Assembly: GCA_933228675.1 (NCBI GenBank)
Contig: OW121742.1
Coordinates: forward strand, 19,124,850-19,188,849
DNA length: 64,000 nucleotides
Source: Stomorhina lunata
Lineage: Eukaryota; Arthropoda; Insecta; Diptera; Rhiniidae
Reading direction: 5' to 3'
Shown here piece after piece: positions 53,171 to 63,539 of the stretch (position 1 is the first letter of the stretch; the number at the start of each line of letters is the position of its first letter). The notes beneath the pieces were generated by a model that was not told the origin of the DNA, did no database searches, and worked only from the letters and a program-made list of their open reading frames with translations. The translations under genes and the position numbers were made by a program.

Positions 53171-53340
53171 GGATAAAAATTTTTGACAAAAAAAAATTTT
53201 TGACAAAAAAAATTTTCTATAGAAAAGTTTTTTATAAAAAAAATTTTCTATAGAAAAGTTTTTTATAAAAAAAATTTTCTATAGAAAAGTTTTTTATAAA
53301 AAAATTTTCTATAGAAAAATTTTTGTTAAAAAAAAATTTA
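53171..53340 (+). repeat. Short 31-bp array inside the foldback element
   Basis: About five monomers of TTTTCTATAGAAAA plus linker GTTTTTTATAAAAAAAA (14+17=31 bp). This shows the CTATAG-core repeat embedded in a mobile element. Confidence 0.88.
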
Positions 53341-54135
53341 CAGTTTACCATCGAAACGCGTCGAGGAAAGGTTTCCCACCAACATTTTTTGGTTTCATTA
53401 AAAAACTATTTATTACAATAATAAATAATTGTAATAAATTGGGATCTTACTGCAATAAACTACAGTAAAACTTAAAAAAAAATTTATTGAAAAATTTTTG
53501 ATCAAAAAATTTCTATAACAAAATTTTTTAGAAAAAAAAATTTCTATAGAAAAATTTTTTGATAAAAAAATATTTTTATGAAAAAATTTTGATAAGAACT
53601 AATATTTATAGAAAAATTTTTAATAAAAAAAATTTTATAGAAAAATTTTTGATAAAAAAAAATTTATGGAAAAATGTTTTATAAAAAAAATTTTAAAAAT
53701 TTTCGTCATGATTTTTTTTAATTCCTTAGATATTAATTTTTATATATTTCGTAATTATTTGATTTATATAGAATTTCATGAATATGAAATGTTGTACCCA
53801 TTGTCATTTTACACTAGATATCTTTGCACAGATTTCGGAGAATATTAGGACATCGATGGTGCTCTCGAATGGCATTTGTTAATTTACATAATTGCTTTGG
53901 GGGAAAAAGATATTCGCTTTTAAAGTCCTGTGACGGACGCTACAAAAAATGGAAGTGACTTTTTTTTCAACACGTGCTTCTGTAATTTTCATCAAAACGG
54001 TCGGTAAATACATCGAAGATAGAGGAAAACCAGAGGATTACAAACCCGCTTTTATAAAATATTTTAAAGTTTCCAGCTTCACCAAAAATCCATAAATGAA
54101 CTATTGCGGACGCTACGTGACCGACGATACAGTTT
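53341..54135 (+). repeat. Second copy of the internal direct duplication
   Basis: Repeats the part order of 52478-53170: AACGCGTCGAGGAA module (53341-53465), decayed 31-mers (53470-53700), CATGATTTTTTTTAATTCC segment, then motif copies at 53929-53943 and 54106-54116. The last part is shared with the right arm. Confidence 0.8.
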
Positions 54136-55116
54136 TTAGTTACATGAATGTTTTTTTATTAGAAAAATATTCATATTTCATATTTTTTTAAGGAATCGTT
54201 TATCAGTGAAAATAATGGTTTTATTTGTTCCCGAATTTCATCTCCTTCCTTCCTTTTCATGTTCGCGGTTCAAATGCGATTTTTGGGCACAATTTAATAT
54301 ATCACAAAACGGTTACATACATATGTATATTTATTTAAAGTTTTTCACTTTTTACATCTTATTTTTCGTTGAAAAAATGCTGCGGCTAGCTGTTAGAGTG
54401 TCTCATAAATTCAAAAAAAAAAAAAAAAAATTAAATTTTAAAAGCATTAAATTTGCCCCACTGTATATTTTTTTAACACCTTATACCTTAAATTTAATCT
54501 GTGGATATAGATAGTGTTATTGCTTTATGAATAAGACATACATGTGTTTGTAAATTTTTGTATTTAATAAATATCATTTTGTAAAAAATATATACTGTGA
54601 CGGACGCTATACACTTTCCTGTACATATTATTCTTGAAAATGCTATATAAACATCTATATATTTTTAGTCTAATGTTAAACATACTATAAGTTCTCTTAA
54701 CGAACCAAGTTCAATTAGAGAAAAAAGAAAAATTGCACTAGTCAAATTAAAAAAACCTTTATTTCTGTGACGGACGCTACACACTGTGAGCCCTTTTTTA
54801 CTTGATGTTATTTATATAACTCCAATTACTTTTAATGGGGTCTTTTACATCTAATTGTGTAAAATTATGTTGAGATTTGAGCTCCTACTAAAACTTGATA
54901 CCTAAATGGATGCTTTTGCGATTTTTGTGAACTTTGAAAAAACCCATTATATATTTTAAAAAATTTATAGAAAATTTAGGTGGGTGCAAATAAAAACCTG
55001 CCATTCACGAAGAGAGCAATCAATATATGGTAAGTTTTTTCATAAACACAAATACGCGATTTTGACAGTTTTAAAATTTTGCCCTTGGTTTAATGTTTTT
55101 CGGATTTTCCCATATG
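53795..55116 (-). repeat. Right inverted arm of the foldback element
   Basis: Reverse complement of 49959-51265. Motif copies lie at 53929, 54106, about 54596 and 54766. The 54206-54514 open frame is not supported as a gene, because its counterpart in the other arm ends in a different tail after the shared A-run. Confidence 0.85.
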
Positions 55117-56339
55117 GGTATAAGAAAATTGACACTTTTTAATCAAAATGTATCAATCTTTTAGTAATTTCCTAGCTTTAATTTGTATGATATAATTGGG
55201 CTTTCAGTTTTTAATAGAAAAAGTAGGATCGAAGTAGTATCGTAATTAATATATTCAATTCGAAATAAAATTACTTAATAATTTTCCAACAGTAAAAAAT
55301 TACATTGTATTTACTTCTGCCATAAAATATTTTCCAAATGATGCATAATAAATAAACATTTCATTCCAATTAATTAAATCATCTAAAATAATCTCTAGTG
55401 ATTTCCAGCTTTCATTTGTATTTTACTCTCAAATAAATCAAATGCAATTAAACAAATTAACCAAACGATTTAAATAAATCATTTGTGATAGTTTTCCAAG
55501 CCTAACATAAGCTACGAGTAAAAGACAAAATCAAACAATGGCGTGTAAAAGGTGTCAAGAATATTAGCCAATGATAAATACACAAATATGACTTGGCCAT
55601 TATAAAATATTATATACGACTCTAGATACAAAGAGATATTTTAAAAGAAATCTATAATGGTTTACTGATATTTGAAATATACACAGATTTGTTTCTCCTA
55701 TTTCTATCTTTTATAATTTATGAAGTGTGTTAAATGTCAATTGGAACAAAATGACATGTACCCTAAATAATAAAAAATAAATAACTAAACAAAATATTTA
55801 TATTATTACATTTTTACAAGAAATAACAAAATCATGACTCCCAGAAGAAGGGAGGGGGACTGAAATCAACGAAAAACACATGTAATTTTAATACAATACT
55901 CGGTGTCAAATAGCCGTGTGACACTTGGAAAAAATTAGACCAAATTGTTAAAAATCGATTCAAACCCTCAAAACATTTATTAGCTGCAGTTCAATTTGTT
56001 TAACATTGCGGGAATAAGGTTTTATTTGTATAAAAAAATTTAAAAAACCTTAAGGTAAAAAAAAATCTTAATTTTTTTTGTCACAATAAAATTATTTATG
56101 ACAAGTCAAGAGACAAACGAAAAAATCGAAACCAACCAACCAACAAGGCGTGACTTTAACTAATTGATAAAAATCATAGAAAACCTAGAAAATTTGTAAT
56201 AACAATAGAAATCTATTTAAGGAATTATTTACGTACCAAGAGATACCTAAAATCTAAATAAAAAAATATTTCTTTAAAAACTAACGAAATATGAATCTTA
56301 GAGCCAAACATATTCATACTATGCACAGTGTAACGAAAA
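55117..56339. other. A+T-rich sequence, no recognised gene
   Basis: Unique sequence between the foldback element and the next family A array. No gene, RNA or repeat recognised. Confidence 0.5.
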
Positions 56340-57765
56340 TATAAAATTTTTTTAAATATTCCTATAGAGAAAAGGACAATTTTTAAATTGAATTTCTTAT
56401 AGGAAAATAAAAACTTTTCATAATTTTTCTATAAAAATAAGAAATTTTTGAAGAATTTTCTATAATTACAAGAAGTTTTTGAAAAATTTCCTATAAAAAT
56501 AAGAAATTTTTGAAAAATTTCCTATAAAAATAAGAAATTCTTGAAAAATTTCCTATAAAAATAAGAAATTTTTGAAAAATTTCCTATCAAAATAAGAAAT
56601 TTTTGAAAAATTTCCTAAAAAAAAATAAGAAATTTTCAAAAATTTCTTATAGAAAAATAATAACTTTTCATAATTTTTCTATAAAAATAAGAAATTTTTG
56701 AAGAATTTTCTATAATTACAAGAAGTTTTTGAAAAATTTCCTATAAAAATAAGAAATTTTTGAAAAATTTCCTATAAAAATAAGAAATTCTTGAAAAATT
56801 TCCTATAAAAATAAAAAATTTTTGAAAAATTTCCTATCAAAATAAGAAATTTTTGAAAAATTTCCTAAAAAAAAAATAAGAAATTTTCAAAAATTTCCTA
56901 TAAAAATAAGAAATTTTTAAAAAATTTCCTATAAAAATAAAAATTTTTGAAAAATTCCCTATAAAAATAAGAAACTTTTGAAAAATTTCCTATAAAAATC
57001 AGAAATTTGTAAAAAAATTTCCTGTAAAAATAAGAAATTTTTTAAAAATTTCGTGTAAAAATAAGAAATTCTTGAAAAATTTCGTATAAAAATAAGAAAT
57101 TCTTGAAAAATTTCCTATAAAAATAAGAAATTTTTGAAAAATTTCCTTTCAAAATAAGAAGTTTTTGAAAAATTTCCTAAAAAAAATAAGAAATTTTTTA
57201 AAAATTTCCTATAAAAATAAGAAATTTTTGAAAAATTTCCTAAAAAATAAGAAATTTTTGAAAAATTTCCTAAAAAATAAGAAATTTTTGAAAAATTTCT
57301 TATAAAAATAAAAAATTTTTGAAAAATTTCCTATAAAAATCAGAAATTTTTAAAAAAATTCCTGTAATAATAAGAAATTTTTGAAAAATTTCCCATAAAA
57401 ATAAGAAATTTTTGAAAAATTTCCCATAAAAATAAGAAATTTTTGAAAAATTTCCTATAAAAATAAGAAATTTTTGAAAAATTTGTTATAAAAATAAGAA
57501 ATTTTTGAAAAATTTCTTATAAAAATAAGACATTTTTGAAAAATTTTTTGTAAAAATAAGAAATTTTTGAAAAATTTCTTATAAAAATAAAAAAATTTTG
57601 AAAAATTTGTTATAAAAATAAGAAGGATTCGAACCCACAACCTCTTAAAAATAAGAAATTTTTGAAAATTTTTTATAAAAATAAGAAATTTTTAAAAAAA
57701 CTTCTTATAAAGATAAGAATTCTATGAAAATAAGAAATTTTTGAAAAATGTCCTATTAAAATAAG
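56340..57765 (+). repeat. Family A array, direct orientation
   Basis: Monomers as elsewhere. A block of about 240 bp (56400-56640) recurs almost exactly at 56640-56880, including its rare variants (TTTTTGAAGAATTTTC, ATAATTACAAGAAG), a higher-order duplication. A non-satellite insert of 23 bp at 57624-57646 matches a tRNA T-arm. Confidence 0.94.
57624..57646 (-). other. tRNA T-arm-like fragment with B box
   Basis: On the minus strand it contains GGTTCGAATCC, the RNA polymerase III B-box/T-loop consensus, preceded by AGAGGTTGTG. It lies between two satellite monomers without the rest of a tRNA, so it is a fragment, not a gene. Confidence 0.7.
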
Positions 57766-58405
57766 AAGTCGAAATTATAGGTGCCTACAATAGAACTTAT
57801 TTTATTTGGGTCTTATTTTTGTTCCCTTTGTATTAAATTGACTTTTTTAAAATTTATAATATATTTCGTATTATGATACTTTTCATAAAACTTAAAATAA
57901 AAACTTATATTATTTGAGCTTTTTCCTCCAATTGAGATATAAAATGTTAAGTTCGAGTAAATTAAAATAATTTTGTGCCACTTTTGTAATACAAAAACTA
58001 AATGTAGGGAAAAAGTACAATTGTACCTAGTTTGCCATCCCTGATTTGTTCTTGTATTTTTATTAACAACAACAACACATTGCAAATGCAAAACTCATTC
58101 TCTCACTTACTAGAGGTTCTTTAATTCCTCTTCTTTTCTTCTTGATATTAATTAGCGACGCATTAAAAATAGCACTTTTTACTTAATTTTTACACTTGAT
58201 TTTTTCATTATTATTATACTTTTTCTTAATATATTTTTATATACACTTGAAGCTGACACTCTAAGCTTCATTTTGATCTAATTTTTATGGCTGTGGACTC
58301 AATATTTTTCCGGATAATTATAATTGAATTTACCACTAATTTTCACTTAAATTTTTGCACTTGTAACAAAACGAGATTAAAACGCGAACAAAATGACAGC
58401 AGGGA
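57765..58405 (+). repeat. Interspersed 0.6-0.8 kb family, copy 3
   Basis: Collinear with copy 2 from GAAATTATAGGTGCC onwards. It is cut off just after the TTGACAG-type sequence, where unrelated sequence starts. As with copy 2, a direct family A array lies immediately to its left. Confidence 0.85.
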
Positions 58406-58789
58406 TGGGAAATGGTTTTCTAGATTTTGTATCAATTATTAAAACTCAGACCAGGAATGTACCACTGTTTATATAAAATATATTAAAATGTTAAAATTGC
58501 CTAACTTAATGGGTAATAAATTCAAACCTATACATTAGATCTCATTTGTATCTAATATGTGATATACATACATACATATGTGATATGATATGTGAGATAC
58601 ATACATATATATGTGATATGATATGTGAGATATATACATACATATGTAGGTTTTGAGCGGATATCATGTACTTAGCTGCATTTTTGTACTTCCTAGGAAG
58701 ATTACCTATAATTTGATACAAAATGCATTCTCAAATGTTATCATAAAGTTCAAAAGTCCGACACAAAATTGAGATAAATGCAGGGTGTC
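58406..58789. other. Spacer with imperfect TGTGATATGATATGTGAGATA repeats
   Basis: At about 58555-58645 ATACATACATA and TGTGATATGATATGTGAGAT alternate two to three times, forming an imperfect microsatellite. The rest is unrecognised. Confidence 0.5.
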
Positions 58790-59212
58790 TGTCTGCTAAA
58801 ATAAGATTTGTGGAGCTCCTGGAAGGTATACCCATATGAATTTTACACAAAGTTTTAGGATATCGTCCCACCCTGAATTTCATCATTGTCGATCAAAACA
58901 CCTAAAATATCGCTTAAACACTAAATTATATCTACCACAAATTACCGAATGCATCAGAATTTAGGTAATGCGAAGTACGCTATTAAATTTCATCAAAATA
59001 AACATCTGAGATATCGACGAAACAAGAGCTCCAAAAACTTGACTACAACAGAAAAAAAGACAGACAGGTAGACTGACGGACAGACAGGTAGACGGACGGA
59101 CGGACGGATAGACAAACAGACGGACGGACGTCGCGAAATCGATTCTCCTATCGCTTCTGAGTCGATCGGTACAATTTGAATGGTATTCACAATCAGATTT
59201 GTTGAGTTTATA
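58790..59212 (+). mobile_element. mini-me-like element, unit 1
   Basis: A (GACA/GACG)n microsatellite (about 59058-59131) is followed by AATCGATTCTCCTATCGC and TTCTGAGTCGATCGGTA. Dipteran mini-me elements are described as carrying a GTCY-type microsatellite beside a conserved core; the layout fits. The upstream part has modules such as AAATTTCATCA...GATATCG repeated imperfectly. It has no coding frame. Confidence 0.65.
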
Positions 59213-59712
59213 TATTATATTTTAGGAAATCCTCCCATAAAGAACGATGTCAAATTTCATCACAATCGGTCCATAAACACCTGAGATATTGCTGAAACAA
59301 CACTTACAAAATGTAAACAAATTTTCTTAGACAAGTACTTTGGCCAATTTGCTGTACACCACAAGAAGTGTTTTGGCGATATCTCAGTTGTTTACTGACC
59401 GCTTTTGATAAAATTTAATAACGTGCTTGACGGGGGAATTTCCTAAAATCTGATATAAAGTTTATGTATGTCCGTGCTAAAGGAGGATGGTTTTTTCTAT
59501 TTCTGCATTTCATTTTTTCAACAAACATTCTCTAATGCGTACTTTGGGCAATTTGCGATACATCAAATTTAGAGAGACAGACAGAAAGACATACAGACAG
59601 GCGGACAGACAGATAGACGGACATCGCTTAATCGATTCTCCTTCCTATTCTGAGTCGATTGGTATAATTTTTATAATACCCTTTCACCTATTGGTGAAGG
59701 TTATAACAAAAA
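59213..59712 (+). mobile_element. mini-me-like element, unit 2
   Basis: A second, related unit. Its GACA-type microsatellite is at 59573-59623, followed by AATCGATTCTCCTTCC, TTCTGAGTCGATTGGTATAA and a small hairpin CCTTTCACCTATTGGTGAAGG-like end. Imperfect inverted arms of about 70 bp lie at 59224-59293 and 59376-59444. Confidence 0.65.
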
Positions 59713-59714
59713 TT

Positions 59715-59835
59715 CTTACTTTAATACAAAATTTTTCAAAAATTTCGTATTTTTATAGGAAATTTTTAAAAATGTTTTTTATTTTCATAGAAAAATTTTG
59801 AAAAATTTCTTATTTTTATTGAAAAAAAAATTTTG
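59715..59835 (-). repeat. Short family A fragment, inverted
   Basis: Three to four reverse-orientation monomers directly after the mini-me-like unit and just before copy 4 of the interspersed family. Relative to copy 4 this reproduces the copy 1 arrangement. Confidence 0.85.
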
Positions 59836-59859
59836 CAAATATTGTAATATTATTAAAAT

Positions 59860-60575
59860 TTTCATAAATTGCTCCCAATTTATTTATATTGCTTTTAATT
59901 TCCTACTTTCTTCAATTTCCTTTACTTTTATTTCCTCCCTCTCTCTCATCTAATCAGTTTCTTATAAATTATGCTCCTTGCATTTGTTTATCTCATCCTT
60001 ATTTACTCCAAAACAAATCTGTCAATTAGTCCGCGTTTTTATCTCGTCTTGTTACAAGTGCAAAAATTAAAGTGAAAATTAGTGGTAAATTCAATTATAA
60101 TTATCCGGAAAAATATTGAGTCCACAACCATAAAAGTTAGATCAAAATGAAGCTTAGAGTGTCAGCTTTTTGTGTATATAAAAATATATTAAGAAAAAGG
60201 ATATTAATAATGAAAAATCAAGTGTAAAAATTAAGTAAAAAGTGCTATTTTTAATGCGTCGCTAATTAATATAAAGAAGAAAAAGAAGAGGAATTAAAGA
60301 GCCGCTAGTTAGTAAGAGAATGAGTTTTGCATTTGCAATAAGAGAATTCAAATTGCATGTTGTTGTTGTTAAGGCAAATGCAATTTAAAAGCAGAGCAAA
60401 TAATCTATGACATAGATTCTATATAATAATGTTTTTGTTCTTACTAATTTAATTGCAATGTACAACTTATCGTTCTTTTTCGAGATTCGTGCAAAAATTG
60501 ATGTCTTATATTAAGGAATAAGGTAAGAGTTAAGTTAAGACAAGTTAATTTATTTTGGTATATCGAAATAGGTTC
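59860..60575 (-). repeat. Interspersed 0.6-0.8 kb family, copy 4 (inverted)
   Basis: Reverse complement of copy 1, sharing its left part (ACCAAAATAAATTAACTTG) as well as the core and the purine-rich right end. It lacks the left part found in copies 2 and 3. Confidence 0.85.
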
Positions 60576-60599
60576 ATACTATACAAATACATACACATT

Positions 60600-61505
60600 T
60601 TTTTTTAATTTTCTATAAAAAAAAAAAAGAAAATTTCCTAAAAAAATAAGAAATTTTTGAAAAATTTCATATAAAAATAAGAAATTTTTTGAAAAATTTC
60701 CTATGAAAATAAGAAGTTTTTGAAATATTTCTTATAAATATAAGAAATTTTTCGAAAATTTCCTATAAAAATAAGAAATTTAAAAAAAAAATCCTATAAA
60801 AATAAGATTTTTTTGAAAAATTTCCTACAGAAATAAGAAATTTTTGAAAAATATCTTATAAAACTAAGAAATTTTTGAAAAATTTCCTATAAGAGTAAGA
60901 AATTTTTCTAAAATTTCCTATAAAAAAAATAAATTTTTCTAAAATTTCCTATAAAAATAAGAAATTTTTCGAAAATTTCCTATAAAAATAAGAAATTTTT
61001 CGAAAATTTCCTATAAAAATAAGAAATTTTTCGAAAATTTCCTATAAAAATAAGAAAATTTTTAAAAATTTCGTAATAAAATAAGAAATTTTTGAAAAAA
61101 TTGCTATAAAAATAAGAAATTTTTAAAAAATTTCCTATAAAAATAAGAAATGTTTGAAAGATGATCTATAAAAATACGAAATTTTTAAAAAATTTCCTAT
61201 AAAAATAAGAAATTTGTGAATGATTTCCTATAAAAATAAGAAATTTTTAAAAATTTTCTATAAAATAAGAAATTTTTGAAAAATTTCCTATAAAAATAAG
61301 AATTTTTTGAAAAATTTCCTATAAAAATAAGAAATTGTTGAAAAATTTCCTATAAAATAAGAAATTTTTGAAAAATTTCCTATAAAATAAGAAATTTTTA
61401 AAAAAAATTTCCGAAAAATAAGAAAATTTTAAAAAAATCTCCATAAAAATAAGAAAATTTTAAAAAATTTTCCATAAAAATAAGAAAATTTTGAAAAAAA
61501 ATCTA
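60600..61505 (+). repeat. Family A array, direct orientation
   Basis: About 29 moderately diverged monomers, some with TTTTTCGAAAATTTC in place of the palindrome centre. The array is interrupted at its right end by the element at 61515. Confidence 0.93.
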
Positions 61506-61760
61506 ATTTAAAACTACCCAGTAAAACTTTTCATTACCAAATAATGAGTTAAACAGTTAAACTATTGAACACGAACTACTTACTCATTCGCTGTTTAAGT
61601 CATTACATTAACATGGGGATGTCATTGGAGGCAAGTACTTACCAATTGCAGAAAAGTAATGACTTGGGTAAGCAATTTGAAAGCAACAACAACAGAACAA
61701 CTTTTTTGTTGTTGTTTTAATAAAAACATATATTTTTAAACGAAATACAAAATTTTTTTT

Positions 61761-61831
61761 GTGATCCCATGGGGGCTCGAACCCAGACCCTCCGACTGCT
61801 AGGCAGAGACTCTTCCACCGAGCTACTTCAC
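61761..61831 (-). pseudogene. tRNA-like sequence (degenerate, possible anticodon AGC)
   Basis: The minus strand has a clear A box (TAGCTCGGTGGAA, plus 61813-61825) and B box (GGTTCGAGCCC, plus 61773-61783) at tRNA spacing, a D arm, and an anticodon loop CTAGCAG that would give AGC (Ala). The acceptor stem pairs only partly and the T-arm side carries about three extra bases, so I call it tRNA-derived rather than a working tRNA. Confidence 0.6.
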
Positions 61832-62648
61832 ATGTTGAAAACTTAGCAGCTTATAATTAATATAAACAATTTTTATTTTTAGATCCAAAATCATGTAAAA
61901 ATAACTTTGTTTTTCCCTGCTTTTTTTGCTTTGTTGTAATTTTTGGAAAAATATTTTTATACGATTTTTTGTAATTATTTTAAAACTTTTTTAAAATTAT
62001 TTTAAAACTTAAACAATTTAAATCTTCTTTTTTGTATAAGTTTTTACATAAGATTGACTCTTACTTACTTAAATGTTACAACCTGTTAATGTCAAAGTCC
62101 GAGCATATTTTAGAATTCCATGGATTTCGATCTTGTGCGAATATTCTCCAATTTTATGGGCCAAGCTTTGAAAAATGTTCCTCTACTTGGTCTTTCTATC
62201 GAAGTTTCGGACATCCTCCTCTAATATTAGGTAGTGGGACATTTCAATTCTAATTTTATCCTCTTCATTGTATTTTTTTTCAAGAGAGGGTTACTAGCCT
62301 GTAATCCTAACCCATTTTTATCGATCTTATGGGACAACTCTCGGAACATGTTAACTCACAATATTAATGGGTGTTAAACTAGCTCCCCGGGTGATACCAT
62401 GAGGAGGTGTGTGTCCACAGTTGAAATGAAGGATGACCCAGATAAGTTGGGCTTACCAAGTTAAGACCAATTAGAATCGTGGTTGGTATTAAACAACCCC
62501 TACATAATCAAAATTGACTCATGATGGTATTTTTTCATTAACGTGAGTTAGTTTTTCAAAATTTTTTTACAGAAGATAATATTTAAGTTCTTAAAATTCA
62601 AAAATCATTTAAAAAGACTCTTTTAATAAAAAAAAAACTAAAAAAAAT

Positions 62649-62708
62649 TGTTGCCCTTGGTGGGATTTGAACCGGGGACATTCAGTTTAAATTACCATCT
62701 TAATTACA
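62649..62708 (-). pseudogene. tRNA 3'-half-like sequence
   Basis: The minus strand contains GGTTCAAATCC (plus 62663-62673), a B-box/T-loop match, followed by an acceptor-like 3' end. No convincing D arm or 5' acceptor strand is present. It lies 140 bp from the right end of the candidate TIR element. Confidence 0.45.
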
Positions 62709-62815
62709 AATAAGTACTTCTGTAATAACTTATTATTTATTCGGATGGTATGTTGTAGTCGTTACAAGGTAACCAGTTATCAGAGTACTTGCCATTACCA
62801 AAGTTTTGCTAGGTA

Positions 62816-62895
62816 TAAGAAATTTTGAAAAATTTTCTATAAAAGTAAGAAATTAAAAAAAAATATCCTATAAAAATAAGATATTTTTGTTATAG
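62816..62895 (+). repeat. Family A fragment
   Basis: Two to three monomers continuing the 60600-61505 array on the far side of the inserted element. Confidence 0.85.
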
Positions 62896-63539
62896 AAACT
62901 TCTAAGAACTTTACACCAAATCTCAACACTGTGCCTGGAACCAAGAATAGATATTAATAAAAACATTGAACCAAATCCAATAAATGAATAAACAAAAATC
63001 TTTGAATAAAAAAACTGATTGCAATAAAACTATTGTTTGTTTGATTTAATTTATTCTTAAACTATATTTATTTATTTCAAGTAGCATTAAAGGAAAAAAA
63101 CAACAAAGCAAAAATCTCAATATATCTGTCATATTTAATAAAACAATTACAAAATGTAAAACAAACGTGAGAATTGATTTAACATGAAAATCATGTTGTA
63201 TTCACAAAATATAAAAATACATTTTTATTCAAAAATTTTGATGCAGAAATTTAGCCTTAAACCATTTGGTTTCTCTTAAATATTTGGAAAATATTTAAAT
63301 ATGCCGTCACAAAATTTTCAATTCACACTAACTAACGTGTTTTATCATGAGGATTGATCTTGTCTACTTTAACAGCAAAAAAAAAATAGAAACAAAAATA
63401 TATTTGAAAAATATTGAATTTAAATATTGAGCAATTATAATCTTCATCAATGTCGTCATCATCATGACAATTTTGAATACACAGAATTATCGTCATAATG
63501 AAAAATATTCACACGTATGAAAAATAGACATGGTTTGAA
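62896..63539. other. A+T-rich sequence, no recognised gene
   Basis: Unique sequence with no supported coding region or element. Confidence 0.5.

Larger units (their letters stand above)
49959..55116. mobile_element. 5.2-kb foldback-type element with 1.3-kb inverted arms
   Basis: The left arm (49959-51265) is the reverse complement of the right arm (53795-55116). Both ends begin CATATGGG followed by closely matching sequence through TTAAACCAAGG. Within the arms a 74-codon frame is the same on both sides (50650-50877 minus, 54206-54430 plus), showing that the arms are very similar. No transposase frame is visible between them. A CATATGGG direct repeat also exists at both ends, but CCATATGG is itself palindromic, so inverted end and target duplication cannot be told apart. 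Confidence 0.85.
61515..62815. mobile_element. Candidate 1.3-kb TIR element with tRNA-like segments
   Basis: The left end TACCCAGTAAAACTTT and the complement of the right end, TACCTAGCAAAACTTT, match at 14 of 16 positions. Family A sequence lies on both sides. The element has no transposase frame. It holds a tRNA-like sequence near each end on the same strand, and a less A+T-rich middle (62280-62520) I do not recognise. A TA target duplication is possible but too short to prove. Confidence 0.6.

Noticed and set aside
50650..54514. The same 74-codon peptide encoded in both arms of the foldback element
   Set aside because: The identity follows from the inverted duplication; no domain or conserved start context supports translation. 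Useful only as proof of arm similarity.
49959..55118. CATATGGG as an 8-bp target-site duplication of the foldback element
   Set aside because: The word is part of a palindrome and also fits the inverted ends without gaps; treating it as a duplication would shift the inverted ends by two bases.
61761..61831. Functional tRNA-Ala gene
   Set aside because: Acceptor stem mismatches, an anticodon-stem mismatch and extra bases beside the T arm argue against a working tRNA; kept as a tRNA-derived sequence.
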